A stretch of 64,000 bases of DNA from Amoebophrya sp. A120 (lineage: Eukaryota; Sar; Dinophyceae; Syndiniales; Amoebophryaceae), in assembly GCA_905178155.1 (NCBI GenBank), contig CAJINV010000001.1, forward strand, positions 10,844,311-10,908,310. Direction: 5' to 3'. The notes below the pieces were generated by a model that was not told the DNA's origin, did no database searches, and saw nothing but the letters and a program-made list of their open reading frames with translations. A program made the position numbers and the translations under genes. Below, one piece after another: positions 1 through 12,800 of the stretch (positions are counted from its first letter, which is position 1; each line of letters starts with the position of its first letter).

Positions 1-784
1 ATGGTCAGAATGTAAGTATACGTAGACAGGTTCATCCTGATCCTCGCAGACTCACATCGCCGCGGGTGACGATACAAAATTACGATCGGAATTCGGAAAC
101 GACATATTCTTTATCGGAAGCAAAAGTGTTCCGATCTATGCCGCACATACTTAAACAACACGTAGAAGAAAAGGAACACAAGCTCAAAAAAAATCAAACG
201 CACAAGAAGGAAAATCAGAACTTCAAGCGGTGAACAGTAGACTCGATCTTGAGCCTCGCAAAGCAATCGGTGATGCATCAACCAAAAATCGTGTGCGGTC
301 GCACGCAAGAAAGCTCGGAATCACAGAAGTAAGATATGCGCTCATGAAGAAAATTTTTCCAGAATGGTGTTGCGCGGTTCTAACTGTGGCATATTACACT
401 AACCACTTACCACACTGGCTCACCTTGTACTCACGTTATTCCTGTTGACGGGCAAACAAATCATGGTCATTTTTATCTGATTTTCCCATCAGTCTAACCA
501 GATTTGGGAAGATCGGGATCGGCGCACTATTCATGTGCTCCCATCAGTATCTACAAGAATATTAGTGTTTTTCGTTTCCGCATTGCCGTACTGTACTCGC
601 TTCATGTTCATGGATAGGTCAGAATATTTTTGGTCCTCCTCGATAGATCAGAAGTGGTGGGCACAGACATTCGGAAGCCACGGCACATCGTCGTAGCGCG
701 ATTTGCTGTGTTTTGCGTTTCCCTTCACCCTTCATTTCCGCAGAGTCTTTCTCTCCCCCGCCCTTCTCCCTGCGATTCTTCAAG
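1..784. other. upstream non-coding region
   Basis: No convincing gene. The open frames here are short, low in complexity and lack recognisable motifs. The last part presumably holds the 5' untranslated region of the gene starting at 785. Confidence 0.5.
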
Positions 785-2305
785 ATGGAAGGCCAGTACG
801 ATTTTGGCACAGAAATGCACGACCGCAGTGCGGGTAAAACGAATGCCCCCGCAGCCGACGCTGCAGCGCAATCTGCTGCAGGCGGGCGTCTTTTTGCCGA
901 GGAGAAAAGTGAGTTCGTAAGCGGAGAGCCACTTAACCGTCAGGCGCGAACGATGCCTGCGCACCGCCATGCAGCAGTTGGTGTGAAAACGAAGCAAGCT
1001 GCTCCGTCGCCACCTGGTGGAAGCGTCTTGTCAGCAGCTGTTTCGTATGCGGCCCTCGCTCTGGCGTGTCTGATTTTGTGGAAGCCAACAATCGTGGTAG
1101 CGTTTCCGGGCTTGCTGTATACCAAAGACCTGTCCACAGTCTACGTCCATGAGGCCTGTGTGCCGGGCTCAACGGCGACCATTCTGGTTTTTTGCATTCT
1201 CGAGGTGCTCGTTGCCGGCGTGCTGTTGAAACGATTTGTTTTGCCAAAATGGTTTCAAAATCCACCACGCGCAGCACAATTCGAGCCGCAGAACAAGAGC
1301 AACAATGCCAAGAGTAGTTGTGACGAAGTGGTGCCCAGCTCTACTTCGGACCTGGAGGATGAAGCTGCGAAACGGGACCGAGCGACTGCGAAGTCCGCCT
1401 GGGACGGCTTTGGCGCGGACAAGCAGAACCGGCTCACGGGATTTGCGAACAAGATTCTGGTGCGCCTCTCCTGTGCGGTGCAGGTTGGTCTGCTTTGCGG
1501 AAGATACCTCGATTTTGACCAAGGCATGGCTTTTATGGCGGGCGACGGATCAAGTATATCACGACAACCGCACGAGACCACAGGAACTACTAGTAACACC
1601 GTCCCCACCACTCCGCCTCCGTCGGTGAGGCAAGCTGGATTTGTAACGGACTACGTGAAGCACGGAAAGTTGACTACCTGTGCGGCTGCGGGCATGCGCT
1701 TGGAGGACGCGGTGGGGATCCGCGCCTGGATGTTCAGTCGTTACAATCTCGTCGCGGTCATGCTGTGGGAGCTGTGTTTCATTCCGCATTTGGGATTGGA
1801 CGCGTGGCTGCATCATTTGTTTGTCATCTTGGGGGTGGCGCTAACGCTGGACGAGCACTTTCAAGTTGATGACGAGAGCACCATGCCATTACGCGTTGAC
1901 GCAGGACAGCGCGCGGCCTCCACGTGCGACAACTCGAGCAAGCGGGCGGTCGTGCTGGAAGTGATTGGATACTGCCTCACACTCGGTGCGTGTTTGGCGG
2001 CGGTGGTGGAGCTCGGGGTGCTGGGGTACCATCTAAACGCGAACAACCCGCGACGACAATTCTACTACATGTTGCAGTCGATTGTCACCCAAGTGCTCGT
2101 GGTGGTTTTGTTCTTCGCGGCCCTACCCGCCTACTCCATCCTTCGCCACTTCGATAATCTGCACAGCCGGTGTGCGTTCGGGATGACGGCACTGATTGTT
2201 TTTCTCGTTTTTGTGGAGCTGAGTATGATCAGTACGAAATTCTCGGTGTTGCGACATATTCGGCGCAAAATGCTGAAGCTTGGTGAGGAAAAGAAGAACC
2301 AGTGA
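785..2305 (+). CDS. multi-pass membrane protein, possible TLC-domain family
   Basis: A single-exon frame of 506 residues from the ATG at 785 (AAGATGG context). The frame stays open upstream to 713, but only from a TTG. The first ~80 residues are polar. About seven hydrophobic segments follow, near residues 81-107, 131-149, 224-242, 322-353, 393-415, 432-453 and 466-483. Between segments two and three lies a charged loop. The segment ending LGLDAWLHHLF, near residue 345, has the Asp followed by paired His in a membrane helix that is typical of TLC (TRAM-LAG1-CLN8) proteins. Those proteins act in the ER or plasma membrane in lipid sensing, ceramide synthesis or membrane organisation. The TLC assignment rests on that motif and topology only. 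It could be another polytopic membrane family. Confidence 0.6.
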   Translation: MEGQYDFGTEMHDRSAGKTNAPAADAAAQSAAGGRLFAEEKSEFVSGEPLNRQARTMPAHRHAAVGVKTKQAAPSPPGGSVLSAAVSYAALALACLILWKPTIVVAFPGLLYTKDLSTVYVHEACVPGSTATILVFCILEVLVAGVLLKRFVLPKWFQNPPRAAQFEPQNKSNNAKSSCDEVVPSSTSDLEDEAAKRDRATAKSAWDGFGADKQNRLTGFANKILVRLSCAVQVGLLCGRYLDFDQGMAFMAGDGSSISRQPHETTGTTSNTVPTTPPPSVRQAGFVTDYVKHGKLTTCAAAGMRLEDAVGIRAWMFSRYNLVAVMLWELCFIPHLGLDAWLHHLFVILGVALTLDEHFQVDDESTMPLRVDAGQRAASTCDNSSKRAVVLEVIGYCLTLGACLAAVVELGVLGYHLNANNPRRQFYYMLQSIVTQVLVVVLFFAALPAYSILRHFDNLHSRCAFGMTALIVFLVFVELSMISTKFSVLRHIRRKMLKLGEEKKNQ

Positions 2306-2966
2306 AAAAAACGCTCCTGCCCCCGGCGAGCCTTTTTCAGGGCTTCGAGACGACTGCGAGTAATAACAGCGAGCAACTAAGTACATGTGGTTTTAGTATA
2401 AGAAGATCTGTTAACATACTGTAGGATTGATACAAAAGGTTCGAAAAACGTGCGCGCTACACGATCGACACAAAAATGTACGAAAACTTAACTAATCACT
2501 TATAGTCTAACTAAGTTGACAAGAAGAAACTACAGAACGCATCCGTTTCCAGCGCATTCTCGAATGAAGAATCAGGTTTCAAACAAAGCCGCTGTCGTGT
2601 TCATATTCATAGACAAACGAAGAGTACGCTCGGTAGATCAACAGAAAAACCATCGTGTCTTCGGCATGGTCGGGAGTCATATTGTCACACATCAGCGTCG
2701 GTTTTGATATGGTATGCGAGAAAAGAGTCCTTCAGTAAAAGACAAAGAATGATTTTTTTACTTCGTATGGAGAAACACAAACACTACTCCATCAAAGAAT
2801 ACTTGACACCAGTTCCCCGTAGTTGTCGATTCGCGCCACCTGAATTAGTTTAGGGCTTATCTCCAACTGTTGTGGTAGCTGCATCAAGCCAAAATCATTC
2901 AAATTCGTTTCTTTTTGCATTCTATTCACTCTGGGGTAAGTGCTTCTTCATCCCAAACACCTAAGA
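2306..2966. other. intergenic region
   Basis: AT-richer than the flanking genes, with no supportable gene. It holds the 3' untranslated region of the upstream gene and the leader of the next. An in-frame GTG at 2940 precedes the ATG at 2967. Confidence 0.5.
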
Positions 2967-5855
2967 ATGCTCAATACCAAGGCAGATAAACTTCTACTCA
3001 GCGTCTACGAGACCGCCCGTCTGCAGGGTGTTCCGGATGGCTGCGTTGGGTTAGCTGTGCGAGAAACGGTTGGTGTGCAGCGGTGTGTGGCTTTCAAGGG
3101 CTGCCCGGGTGTGATCGTCGCGCTCTGTGACTCCGCAGAAAGCGAGCGGGCGTTTGAGGCCAACTTGCACCGCAAACCCTGGAAAAAACTGACGAAGCGC
3201 GCAGCTAGTCTCCAGGTTGATCGGCAGCAGGTCGGGAAAACAGCTGGAGATAATCAACTCGACACGTGTGAGGTGATCCCGGCCTTGGATGACCGGAATC
3301 CCAGCGGCTACGGGAAAAAGATCAACGGTGAGAAACTGCAAGCAGTTTTGTTTGGGCAGCTTCTGGCAAAGGCCACCGGTGCAGCAAAAGCGTCCGTAGA
3401 GAAGCTGGCCAAGGATCTGCAGCCGCTGGTCGTTTCCGTTGGGGCAGACGGCGTGCTCGAGCCTTCGACTGTGGCAAGTTCCTCTGAAAATACTTCGAGT
3501 GAGAAAGCTTTCCAGCCGGCTTCTCGTGGGGCGCCTTCGAGCCCGATGCGAGGACCAGCCCCGGCGGTAGACGTTCTCTGCAACGATCCAGATGGCACAG
3601 CGGGACTGGCGGTGATGCGTGGGCTTGTTGCAAACGCGGACATTCCAAGCCTGGCGACGTCGTTGCTAGCGCACCCGAAGAAAATTCAGGCCGAATGCGG
3701 GGGCTTATGGAATAACAACCAGCCCGAGCCTCTGGGAATGCAGGGAAGAGTAGTTGCTGCGGTGGAAGGACTACCTCTGGAACAGTTCCCCGGTCTGCAC
3801 GGGCGTTTTCGCCTCGATGGAGCCAATGTTGGCGGTCGGACCGCCGATTTGCTCCCGTTGAACCCAAGTTTCGCCGACGTTTTGAAGAAGAACAGCCCAA
3901 ATCAACATGGTTCAGTCCCGGAAGTCTTAGCAGAGAAGCTGCGCCAGTTCCAAACGACGTCACTAGCCGTGTCTTGGGAGCAGGCGAACGGGCGCAAGTT
4001 GTCCCAGGAGCGCACCCTGTGCGGGTGGGCCTACGACGCCGATGCTGTCGATGGCACACCGGCCGTGTGGGTGAACCTCGGACGCGCGCCGGTTACCTGG
4101 GCTTTCAAAAGGCTGAAGAAAAACAACGCGGCCGATTTCACGATCACGCTTTCCCCGGGTGACGCAGCGATTCGCTGGGGGCAGAAGGCGAGGTGCGAAT
4201 GGTGCACTGCCTGTGTCGGGTTGGGAGATAGTGCGACAGAAAATGGAAAAAGGGAAGATGTTGCCAAGAAAGGCGTGCTCGATCTGATCAACGTGAAGCT
4301 GGAGGACCACCGCGCTCTTCGCTCCAAAAACGCCGCCTTGTTCGACAGGTTGCATCGGTCAGACGCGACGCTGACGCCCGATAAGTGGTTTCAGCTCGAG
4401 TTTGAACTTACGGAGAACACGACCACGACAAGCACGTCCGGCTTGGAAATTTCCGCGTTCTGGCCTGGGTCCAGGCCGGCTAAAAAATGCGTCGACGTTC
4501 AGGCTGCGGCTCCGGCTTCGAAGGCCGAAGTAAACTCCAAGCCCCGGTCGGGTAGATGGAACAAACGCAGAAAAACAGGTGACGAGGAGACTGACGCTGC
4601 GCCGACGGATGAACAGCCGGGTGCTCCTAGCTCTTTTGCAGCCGAGGAGAACAGGATATCACTGAAGTCTGCCGCACAGGTGCAAAGCGAGCAAATCGCA
4701 AAGAAGAATCCTCCACCGAAGGAGGATCAGAAACGCGGATCCGGCGCTGTCAGTATGAAATCCGCAGCCCGGGTCGCGGCCGAAAGTCTGTTTGCCGACC
4801 TGCAAACGCACATGGCGAACGACGACCTGATCAAGGGGTGGGAGGCACACCGCCGAACCTGCAACGGTAAGGCCCGTGGTCCCCTCCGCGCCGCCGCTCG
4901 GGACATTCGTCTGAAGGCACAGAAAGCCGCCGGGGAAACGTCTTTGGAATCTTCGACGTCAGGCGCCTACGTGGCGGCACTGCGGCTCTTGCACACGGAG
5001 CTGGCTCGCGCAGGCGAAGCCGACTTCGACGGACAGTTGCGGGATGGCGCTGCGTGGTTGGAAGAAAAACTAGCGAAGGTTGGAAGTGCGCAATCGGCAA
5101 ACAAGGACTTTGTGGAGAACGCCAACAACCCGCGTGAGGGTAGTACCAAGATAGCGGTTTCTGTGGACGAGTCGGTCGTGAAGAATATCCTATGTAAAAA
5201 CGTCCCTACACCAGAGTCAAGCTGGGGATCTCGCAACACAAATCGAGAAGTTTTGGGGGTCCAGCATGATAAGTTCGTCTCTGTATTGTAGTGTAGTTTA
5301 GCAAGCACAGCCGCAACACAAATCCATCTACTTATCCTGTCGACAGCATTACAAAGCGCAAAACGCGATTGGAAATGCCTCTCATGTGGATGCGCATATA
5401 GAAATCTTCCTGTAGCTGCAAATCTGCATGACAACTCTGGGCAAAGTGCGTCGCATTTCGTTTAGCATGACAACTCTGGGGTGGGTACATTTTTACTCAG
5501 GATAAAGAAAGATTATCCGAATCTGCTGGCGCGTTTGATGAAGCAAAGGGCCAGTGGGCACCGAGGAACGGCCTTCACTCGCGACTTGCGGCAAGCCACG
5601 CAGTGGGCGGATTCCTGTCGTGCGAGGTGGCAGAAGCTGCAAAACGACAGCGACCAGCAGCACAAGCAGAATCTCCAAAGTAGTTACCTCGACGCTGTGC
5701 AGCACTTGTGTGCTGAACTGGAAAAAGAAGGCGAGCCTGACTTCGACGGGCAGCTGCGGCGGGCCGTGAACTTTCTCCAGGGTACAAAGATGGAATACTT
5801 CCACCCAGGCCTCGAACCGGGGAAGAAGAAAACTACCAGGTCTTACATAGGCTAA
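2967..5855 (+). CDS. protein of unknown function with duplicated C-terminal domain
   Basis: Two exons joined across the introner at 5186-5504. Exon 1 starts at the ATG at 2967 and exon 2 ends at the stop at 5855. The product is about 850 residues. No known family is recognised. The C-terminal third carries a repeated ~90-residue unit. One copy runs from about 4788 to 5085 and contains ELARAGEADFDGQLRDG. The second is split by the introner and contains ELEKEGEPDFDGQLRRA near 5720. Two short repeats, SLKSAAQVQSE and SMKSAARVAAE, precede the first copy. Excising the element plus one copy of the TSD AAGAA (324 nt) keeps the frame. A GT-AG alternative, 5178-5507 (330 nt), also does. Without splicing, translation stops inside the element at 5291. 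A spliced product is inferred from the alignment of the two domain copies. Confidence 0.7.
5186..5504. mobile_element. introner element, TIR family A
   Basis: The left end TATCCTATGTAAAAACGTCC and the right end, read outward, are inverted copies of each other; the right end closes ...TTTTTACTCAGGATA. The direct repeat AAGAA flanks the element at 5181-5185 and 5505-5509. The interior shares phrases with the other family-A elements, such as CTGCAAATCTGCATGACAAC, and lies in forward orientation. It splits the second domain copy of its host gene. Confidence 0.88.
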
Positions 5856-6882
5856 AGAACCCCAGCAAGGGGGGCTCCTGTTTCATATTTGATTCCGCGT
5901 TCTTCTGCCTGTAGCTGTACACTGGTTTTCTGATTGTAAGTAGCACTATGGTGCCCAAGGAAAGGCCGCTCGATCTAAGTTCAAAGTAAAGTAGCACGTG
6001 AAATTGATACGTAAGGATATGTGAATAACACTAAGACGCAGGTGGATTTGCATGGTTGGTTTTCAAGGATTGAGAGTGAGTATCGCTACCTCAGTCCAAT
6101 GCACGCAAGACCGGTTTTAGCTCGATCGTGTGCAGAACAATTGGAGTAAGGATATGAAAATTGTATAGTTTTTTTTCTGTGTGCAGTAGGAGAAGACTAA
6201 GAGCAACAAGCTAACAGTTGTCAATGAAGAATGAGCAGTAGCAATTAGTTTCGCACTACACAGAGAATTCACCAGCACCAAGTAGATCGCGAATTTGATG
6301 CTGATCTAACTGTAGAAGTCATGCAGGGCAGCTTACTTCGACGCTTGCTTTTGCTTTGTCGTTGTCTGTCAGATCTTCATAATCTCTGCGTGCTACCGAT
6401 TGGTGTTCGCCGCATCTAGTACCAAACGTTATCTAATGGTCTTTTGGTAACTTCAAACTCAAAGGTCGTCGCTGTGCCGACGCAGTTTCTGAATGCGTCG
6501 TGCTTTGCAGTCGGTTCCATTCATTTTCCAGTCGTCGCCACAGGTACATCTTTATCTATCATAGAAAAGTACGGCTATTTTTAGCTTGTTCACATTCGGC
6601 GCTTAAGTTTTTTCTCATCAGAATAGTCCCTTTTCTGTCCTCGTGATCGTAACTGTAAGCTTCGTGATCGTGACTACTAACACAGTATCGTTTGGACGAT
6701 CCGTATTGGAGTTTCCTCATACATGATTTGCGTTTGCCCGTCCTGATAGGAACAAAAAAATATTTTTACCCAAAACTGACTACGGCTAAGAATGAATATC
6801 AATATGATTACTGGTATGGTGGAGAGATGCGCGATAGATAAGTTGCAAAAATACTAGAAAAACAAAAGCAAAAAGCAGCATT
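5856..6882. other. intergenic region
   Basis: About 1 kb, AT-rich, with stops in all frames. No RNA gene or repeat was recognised. Confidence 0.5.
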
Positions 6883-9800
6883 ATGCAAGACACTGACTTG
6901 CGCTTGTGGAGGTCAGCGGTGTCGGCTTGGCCGACGCTTTTTCTGCCCATCGAAATTCCCACGTGTCCACATCTAGACGAGCCACTCGCTCGCAGCCAAG
7001 AGAACAGTGATATTTTGAATTGTGCGCAACAGTGGTATCGTGAACAGAACCAAGAACTGGAACTACACGGTCCGGATCTTCGCAGTGCGACGGTTGTTCA
7101 GGGCTTGGTTTCGGGATTCTGCGATCTTCACAACACTGAGGACGGTGTCCTTGTCAGCTCGACATTGAAAACCGCTCTTGAGTCTGTCGCAGTTGGTGGC
7201 TACTTCGTCGTTTGGCTACGGGGTCAAAACGCTTGTTTGCTGATACACCGAGCAGATGCTTCTACGGGGACACTCTTTTCCTGGGAGGTGCAGTGCGGGA
7301 ACCGCGACATTACCAGCAACGTCACGTCGCCGTTGCAGGTATACTTATGTTGGCACGACTCTTAGACTTCCTAGACTTTTGTGTAGGTGTTTCCAGGGTG
7401 AACGAGGCTCTTTCACTGGCGCTTGCAAGCTGACGAGACAGGAGCCTTTTTTGAATATAATGGATCGCCTCTCTTACGTACCCGCTTGTGTGTGAGGAAA
7501 TTTATTCCAACTTACTTTCCACAGGACATCCCGAGAAGCGGGACCCGCGTACCCTGGGAGCAGGTGACAGCGCCTTCCTTCGCTGAGCTACTCGCCGATT
7601 TATCGAACACCGATGATCTGCCCCGGGCGGTTCCGCAGGTATACAAAGCCGGCGGAAACCACAAAGAAGTACGGGACGTACCGGGTGCGCTTTATGTCGT
7701 CGAGTTCCTCCTCGCCGCGGTCGGCGGGACGCCGCTGCAAAGTTGCAGTGTCACTGGGGTGCAAAAGAAGATGCGAGACGAGGTTCGCTACGAAAGCAGC
7801 TTGCATCCTTGGCGACGTGCGCCGGTGTGGCTGGCGCTCAAAGCAGCTGTGCACTTGGTGCTTGTGCAGGAACGGGGTGCGGGCTGCGGTGCTTTTTTTT
7901 ACAAGCTCTGGACTACCGCGTTTTTGGCGTTCGTCCTGCGCTCCGGCTGCAGTTCTCTCTCTCTATCCGCGTCGAAGCTGCTGGAGGCCTCTCGCAAGCT
8001 GATGCGACGATTAGCAAAATTAGAGCAAGCCTTCCCACAATTCTGCCAGGAAACCAATGGCCTCTACTCGTCAGTCGAGCCGTACGTCCGCCGTCACGGT
8101 CTGGTAGGCGCAGAAAGGGCGAGGAAAGACTGGGAAGCAAGGCAAACGAGGAGCGTTGCGGATACCGAACTGAGCATCTCGCCATTTGCGCTGAAAATGT
8201 CGAAAAAACACGCCCTGAAGGGGTGCGGCACGGTTTTGGACCAGCTCTGCTTTTTTCACCCTGACGGAAACATCGGCATGGGTGGCGCCGATGACGCAGG
8301 GGATATCAAGTTTCCTGAAGTGTTTGCAGATCGAAAGCGAGCGTGGTTCTCCGTGGACTTTCCGCGAAACATTGAAGAGCTGCGAGATACACTGGACAAG
8401 GTTGCTCAAGACGCGGATGCCACTCTGCAGGATATTGTTGGAGTCCTCGACGATATTGAAAGAACATTGCAAAAAGTGTTTGCGGCCGTGCTCTCAGGGA
8501 CCCCTGAGAATCTTGCGCTATCTTTTTGTCTGATCAACCTCAACTATGGCGGCGCAAGTGAACTGCTCATCCTGCTCGGAAAATTGGTGGAAATTGGCTT
8601 GAAGACGTTCAAAGCGGATCCTCGTGGGCTCAGTGGGGTCATTTTAACTGCGTTGACAGTGGTGGTAATCATCGACGCGCTTGCTTGTGAAAAAGAGAAG
8701 CTGCTGACCGAGCACAAGCTGGCTCCAGGTCTCGAGAGCATTTGTGCTTCGCTGTTGCTCACGAAGGCGTGCCAGTTAGAGCACTTGGCAAGGGTGGAGG
8801 GCTACATAAAGAAGAGAAACCAGGCCGCCTATCCTGCGACCTTGACCGGCGGCGACGCGCGGGCGACGTTTTTTTCCGTTCGCTATGCCAGCCAAGATGA
8901 TGAGATGCAGGACGCGCGACAAGAGATTTTACGCCAATGTTCAGAAAACCAGGAGCAGAAGCTCCGGGAGAAACAAAGGGAGCAAGAGCGTCATGACGAT
9001 CTGAAGCGCGAGATCAATTCAACCACATGTGAGTGCGAATACAACCACCCCCGGGGCTACCGGACGTATTTCTGCACTCGGTGTAGAAAGCAGAATGACA
9101 TATGGGACATCAAACTACATCACTACGAGAAGCTGTTACCGGACGAGGAGGTTAAGCAGCTTGCAATCGTCTACGAACTCCGCGAGCCGGAAATTCTGAC
9201 GCTTCAGCGGGAAAGCTTAGCGCTTTTCGCGTCGACCGTGTGCGGCATCGACTTGAACGATGGGGGCCAAGTGGAGGGGACTTGGCTGTGCGAGGACAGG
9301 CTCCAGTTCAAGCGACGTCGTTCGGGAAAAGTCGATCCGAAAATTAATCTGGGCTCCACCCGAAAGAAGCTCTCGCGGTCGCATTACGGTCGTGCCAGCC
9401 ACGTCACGGCGCATGCAACATTCGTCGTGAACCACGACTACCATGTCAAGTGGGTTACTGCAAGTAGCGAGCTTGCCTCGGCATCCACATGGAACTGGAC
9501 CATTGCAGAGCATTGCTGTTTGTCAATGGGCAGCACCTCGCGCTACAAGAGTGCAGAGAACTTCTTCTGGCAGGTCGATCTTACTGCCGAAAACAAGATC
9601 ATTGCGCACAAAAGCAAAGCCTCGAAGCAGCTCTCTTTGCGAGAGTACGAAGAGATTGGAACCCTTCGCGGCGGCGCCCGATTGCAGTGGGTGCGGCTAA
9701 AAGCGGCCCTGGAGCAGCGTGCGTTGTCGCTTGAGATGGAGGAGACGGGCTGGTTGCTGATGTTTGTTGCGTGGCAGGCTGGGTCGCGAGATCTTCCGGA

Positions 9801-12800
9801 CGCGCCGGTTACGCGTGACGCGGGGCACATTCTTGCTGACCCTGTTTTTGTCGAGGACTTTTGTAAGACACTGATGGATATTCTCGCCGGTTGCGCCAAG
9901 AATTGGTCTGCGCAAAACATTCTGCAAAGCATCATTTACCTTGCGCAAGCTATATTCGAGCGGACCTGCAACGGTACCTCCAAAACCGCTGTTGCGCATG
10001 TGCTGCGAGAGGCACGAAAGGTGGTAGTCGACTGGATCGGAGCAATCACTAACCTCTTGAATGGGTGTGACAGTGACGACGCCATGCAGAACTTTCGAAA
10101 CAAGCTTGTTGCTGTGTCAACGATGGGTGCGCTGACTTTTTCCGCGGATAAGTTGCTACTAAACAGCTCGGAGGACGTTGCGGACTGGTTGTATTTTCGC
10201 GCAACCGCGAAAGACAACACTTCACCGCACTGGCTCAAATCCGGCAAACAAGAGCGCAACGCAGTCCTGCACGCTATGAAGGTTGCAGAGGAGGTATTTG
10301 CGCGATTCGTCAAGCTGACTGATGCAGTGCGAATTCTCGGTCTGACGATTTTTTTCCAGCGGTACTACCGCCCGGGGAATTTGGCGGCGTGGCAGAAAGC
10401 CAAGGACGCGCCGTGGTGGTTTTCGGCGCGGTTTTCCAGCACCGGGGCCAAGAGCAGTAGTTGCTGCTTACAAATCGACGTCATCAGTGGGACTTTTTTG
10501 GTTAATGGGCTTCCCTGCAAGCGTCTGCCGGAATCTATAACCAGTCACGAAACCTACTCGAGCTTTTTTGGCTCCTCGGTGTTTGTGGTCCAGCCGCTGG
10601 GCAACGGTGGCTACCGGACCTCGATGTCCGTCCGTGGATTTTTTTTTGAGTTTTACCCTCCGGGCCACCGGACAGACTGCGGATTTAAGGAGGACTGCCC
10701 ACTCATTCTGTTCGAGCAAGAAAACACGCAGGCGCGCGCTGCGCTGGTGCCACGAAAAATGCTGCAGAAGGACTTCCCTACCCAGCTGAGCGCAAACTAC
10801 AGCCACTGGTTTCTGTTTGGCTCGAGGCACCTTCATTTTCGCGGAAGGACATACCGAGATGTCGAGTTTTACGATGTAGGCTTCCAGGAGGATCCGTGGG
10901 TCCTGGAGGCCGCAACGAAGCACGTGCTCGACCGGGAAACGGGAAAAAATCTTCTGTGCATACACAGCAGCGCTTTTTCCCGGCTCTACGACACAATCTT
11001 TCATCGCATGGCTGGCAGGACCGCGGTGCATGCGTTGGCGGACTCGTTCGGGTCGGAGTTGCTCGTGAATCTGCCGTTGATGCAGGGCTTGCGATTTCGC
11101 TACGTTCCTGAGGCGAAGCGCTTCGACTCCGTTGAGTATCCTGGACTGCATGTCGCCCGCTTCCAGGGGGGTAATGTCGACGGTGCGGGAGGTGCTTCGG
11201 CGCTGGTGGGATTGAAGCACGGCTTGCTCCTTATCGACGCGCAGGGCGATCAGAACTCTCGGTTTTTGTGTCCGCACGCAAAGACGACGTGCGCAGCGAG
11301 TGGCGAAGTGAGCGTGGCGGTCGAGAGCCCCCGAATCCCGCCTTTTTTCGTGTACGAAGTACGTCCCGAGTTGCAGGACCTGACCGCCAAAACACGAGAC
11401 GCCTGGCAGTACCTGGCACTACTGCACGCGCAGACCTCTGGCCTGTTTCCCGACTCCTTCACCGGGGTGACCGGTCTGGAGCGGGCGCTCGACATTCTGC
11501 GTTCCGGTCACTGTCGCGGAAATCTCGCGACCTCGCCCGGGGAAAAGAACAGAATTGCAAATACTGAGCAACGCGCCCTGCGGGAACTCGCTGAGATTTC
11601 CACTATGCGAGGCGACTATCACGGGATGGAGCAAGTGGAGCATCTTGGAAGCAGCCGGCCGCCAGACGCGCTGTGTGCGCATCCCGCCTTTGCGTTTCTG
11701 GCGAAGAAGCACACTGAAGACCTAGCGGATGCTCTTTGTCGCACTGGGATCGAGAACCCGACACTTGTACTCGGCCTGACGGACAAAGAGGGACATAATT
11801 TTTGGGCTAGCAAAACAAACGATCTCTGTTCTCGGGCGTATTTCCGGCTGCGTGGCATGTACCACGCAGACGAGCGACCGACGACAGACGAGGAGAGCGA
11901 GTTCTTTGGCACGTCGAAAGTTTCGTGGGACGTAAAGCCTTACAGTCCGGGTTTTGACCTTGCAGAGATCGATTTTCTGCAGGACCTGGGCCAGGCAGGC
12001 AAGTCACAGGATTGCGCCACGAGTCACCCGGCAGCAAGTCTGACTGAGCTTCTTGGAAATTGTGCCTACCTGGTCGGGTTTTCTGGGCTGCAATTAGCGG
12101 GGAACACAGTCCAATGCGCCTCCGCTTTGCTTGGTCTGACAGAGGATAGTCCAGCTTTACGGAGTACCGCGGGTCGTGCGGACGGTCTTTTTCCCAGTCT
12201 GTGGCTCTCTTTGTACACCATGTCGAAAACGGCGGGACTCGCCGGCGACGCAACCGAAGAGAGGAGAAAGCTTCAATACCTGTTGAGCTTTCTTGCCATC
12301 AGTTTTCCAAGTCATGTGGATCACCTGTACCAACTGCTCTTGGTTGCACACAACGCAAGAAAGTTTCCCGATGCGCCCCGGCATGGCCATTATGAACACA
12401 CACAGGAGACGTTTTTTCTATCCTGCTCGGTTGAAAGTGAAATCGAAAGCAATTTGGAGAATTTTTCCGATAGTGAGCCGTGTCGTTGGAACTACACTTC
12501 CGATTCGTCTTTTGATAGCGCGCACTCCCGATGGGAGACAAAAAAATCGAACCACGAAGCAGCTTGCCGGCAAACAAAAACGTCCCTCGTTTCCGAGCTT
12601 CGTGAAAAGTATTGGCTCGGCAGTGGGGTTTCGAGCTCTGCCGTCGCCAAGCCGAAGATTCTTTCTCCCGGTGTTTTGGCTTCTCGAATCCAGCACCTGT
12701 TCGATCGCTGGAGACGCGCGCGCGAATTAATGGACTTTCTCGGCTGCGTCACGCGCGGCCTGGAGGGAATTCGTGCGGGTACTGGAAGCTCACGGTCTAC

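Noticed and set aside
5194-5500. GT-AG splicing at sites inside the TIRs (GTAAAAACG...TTTTTACTCAG)
   Set aside because: At 5186, 39262 and 40335 this length breaks the reading frame, and the 45914 copy lacks the AG.
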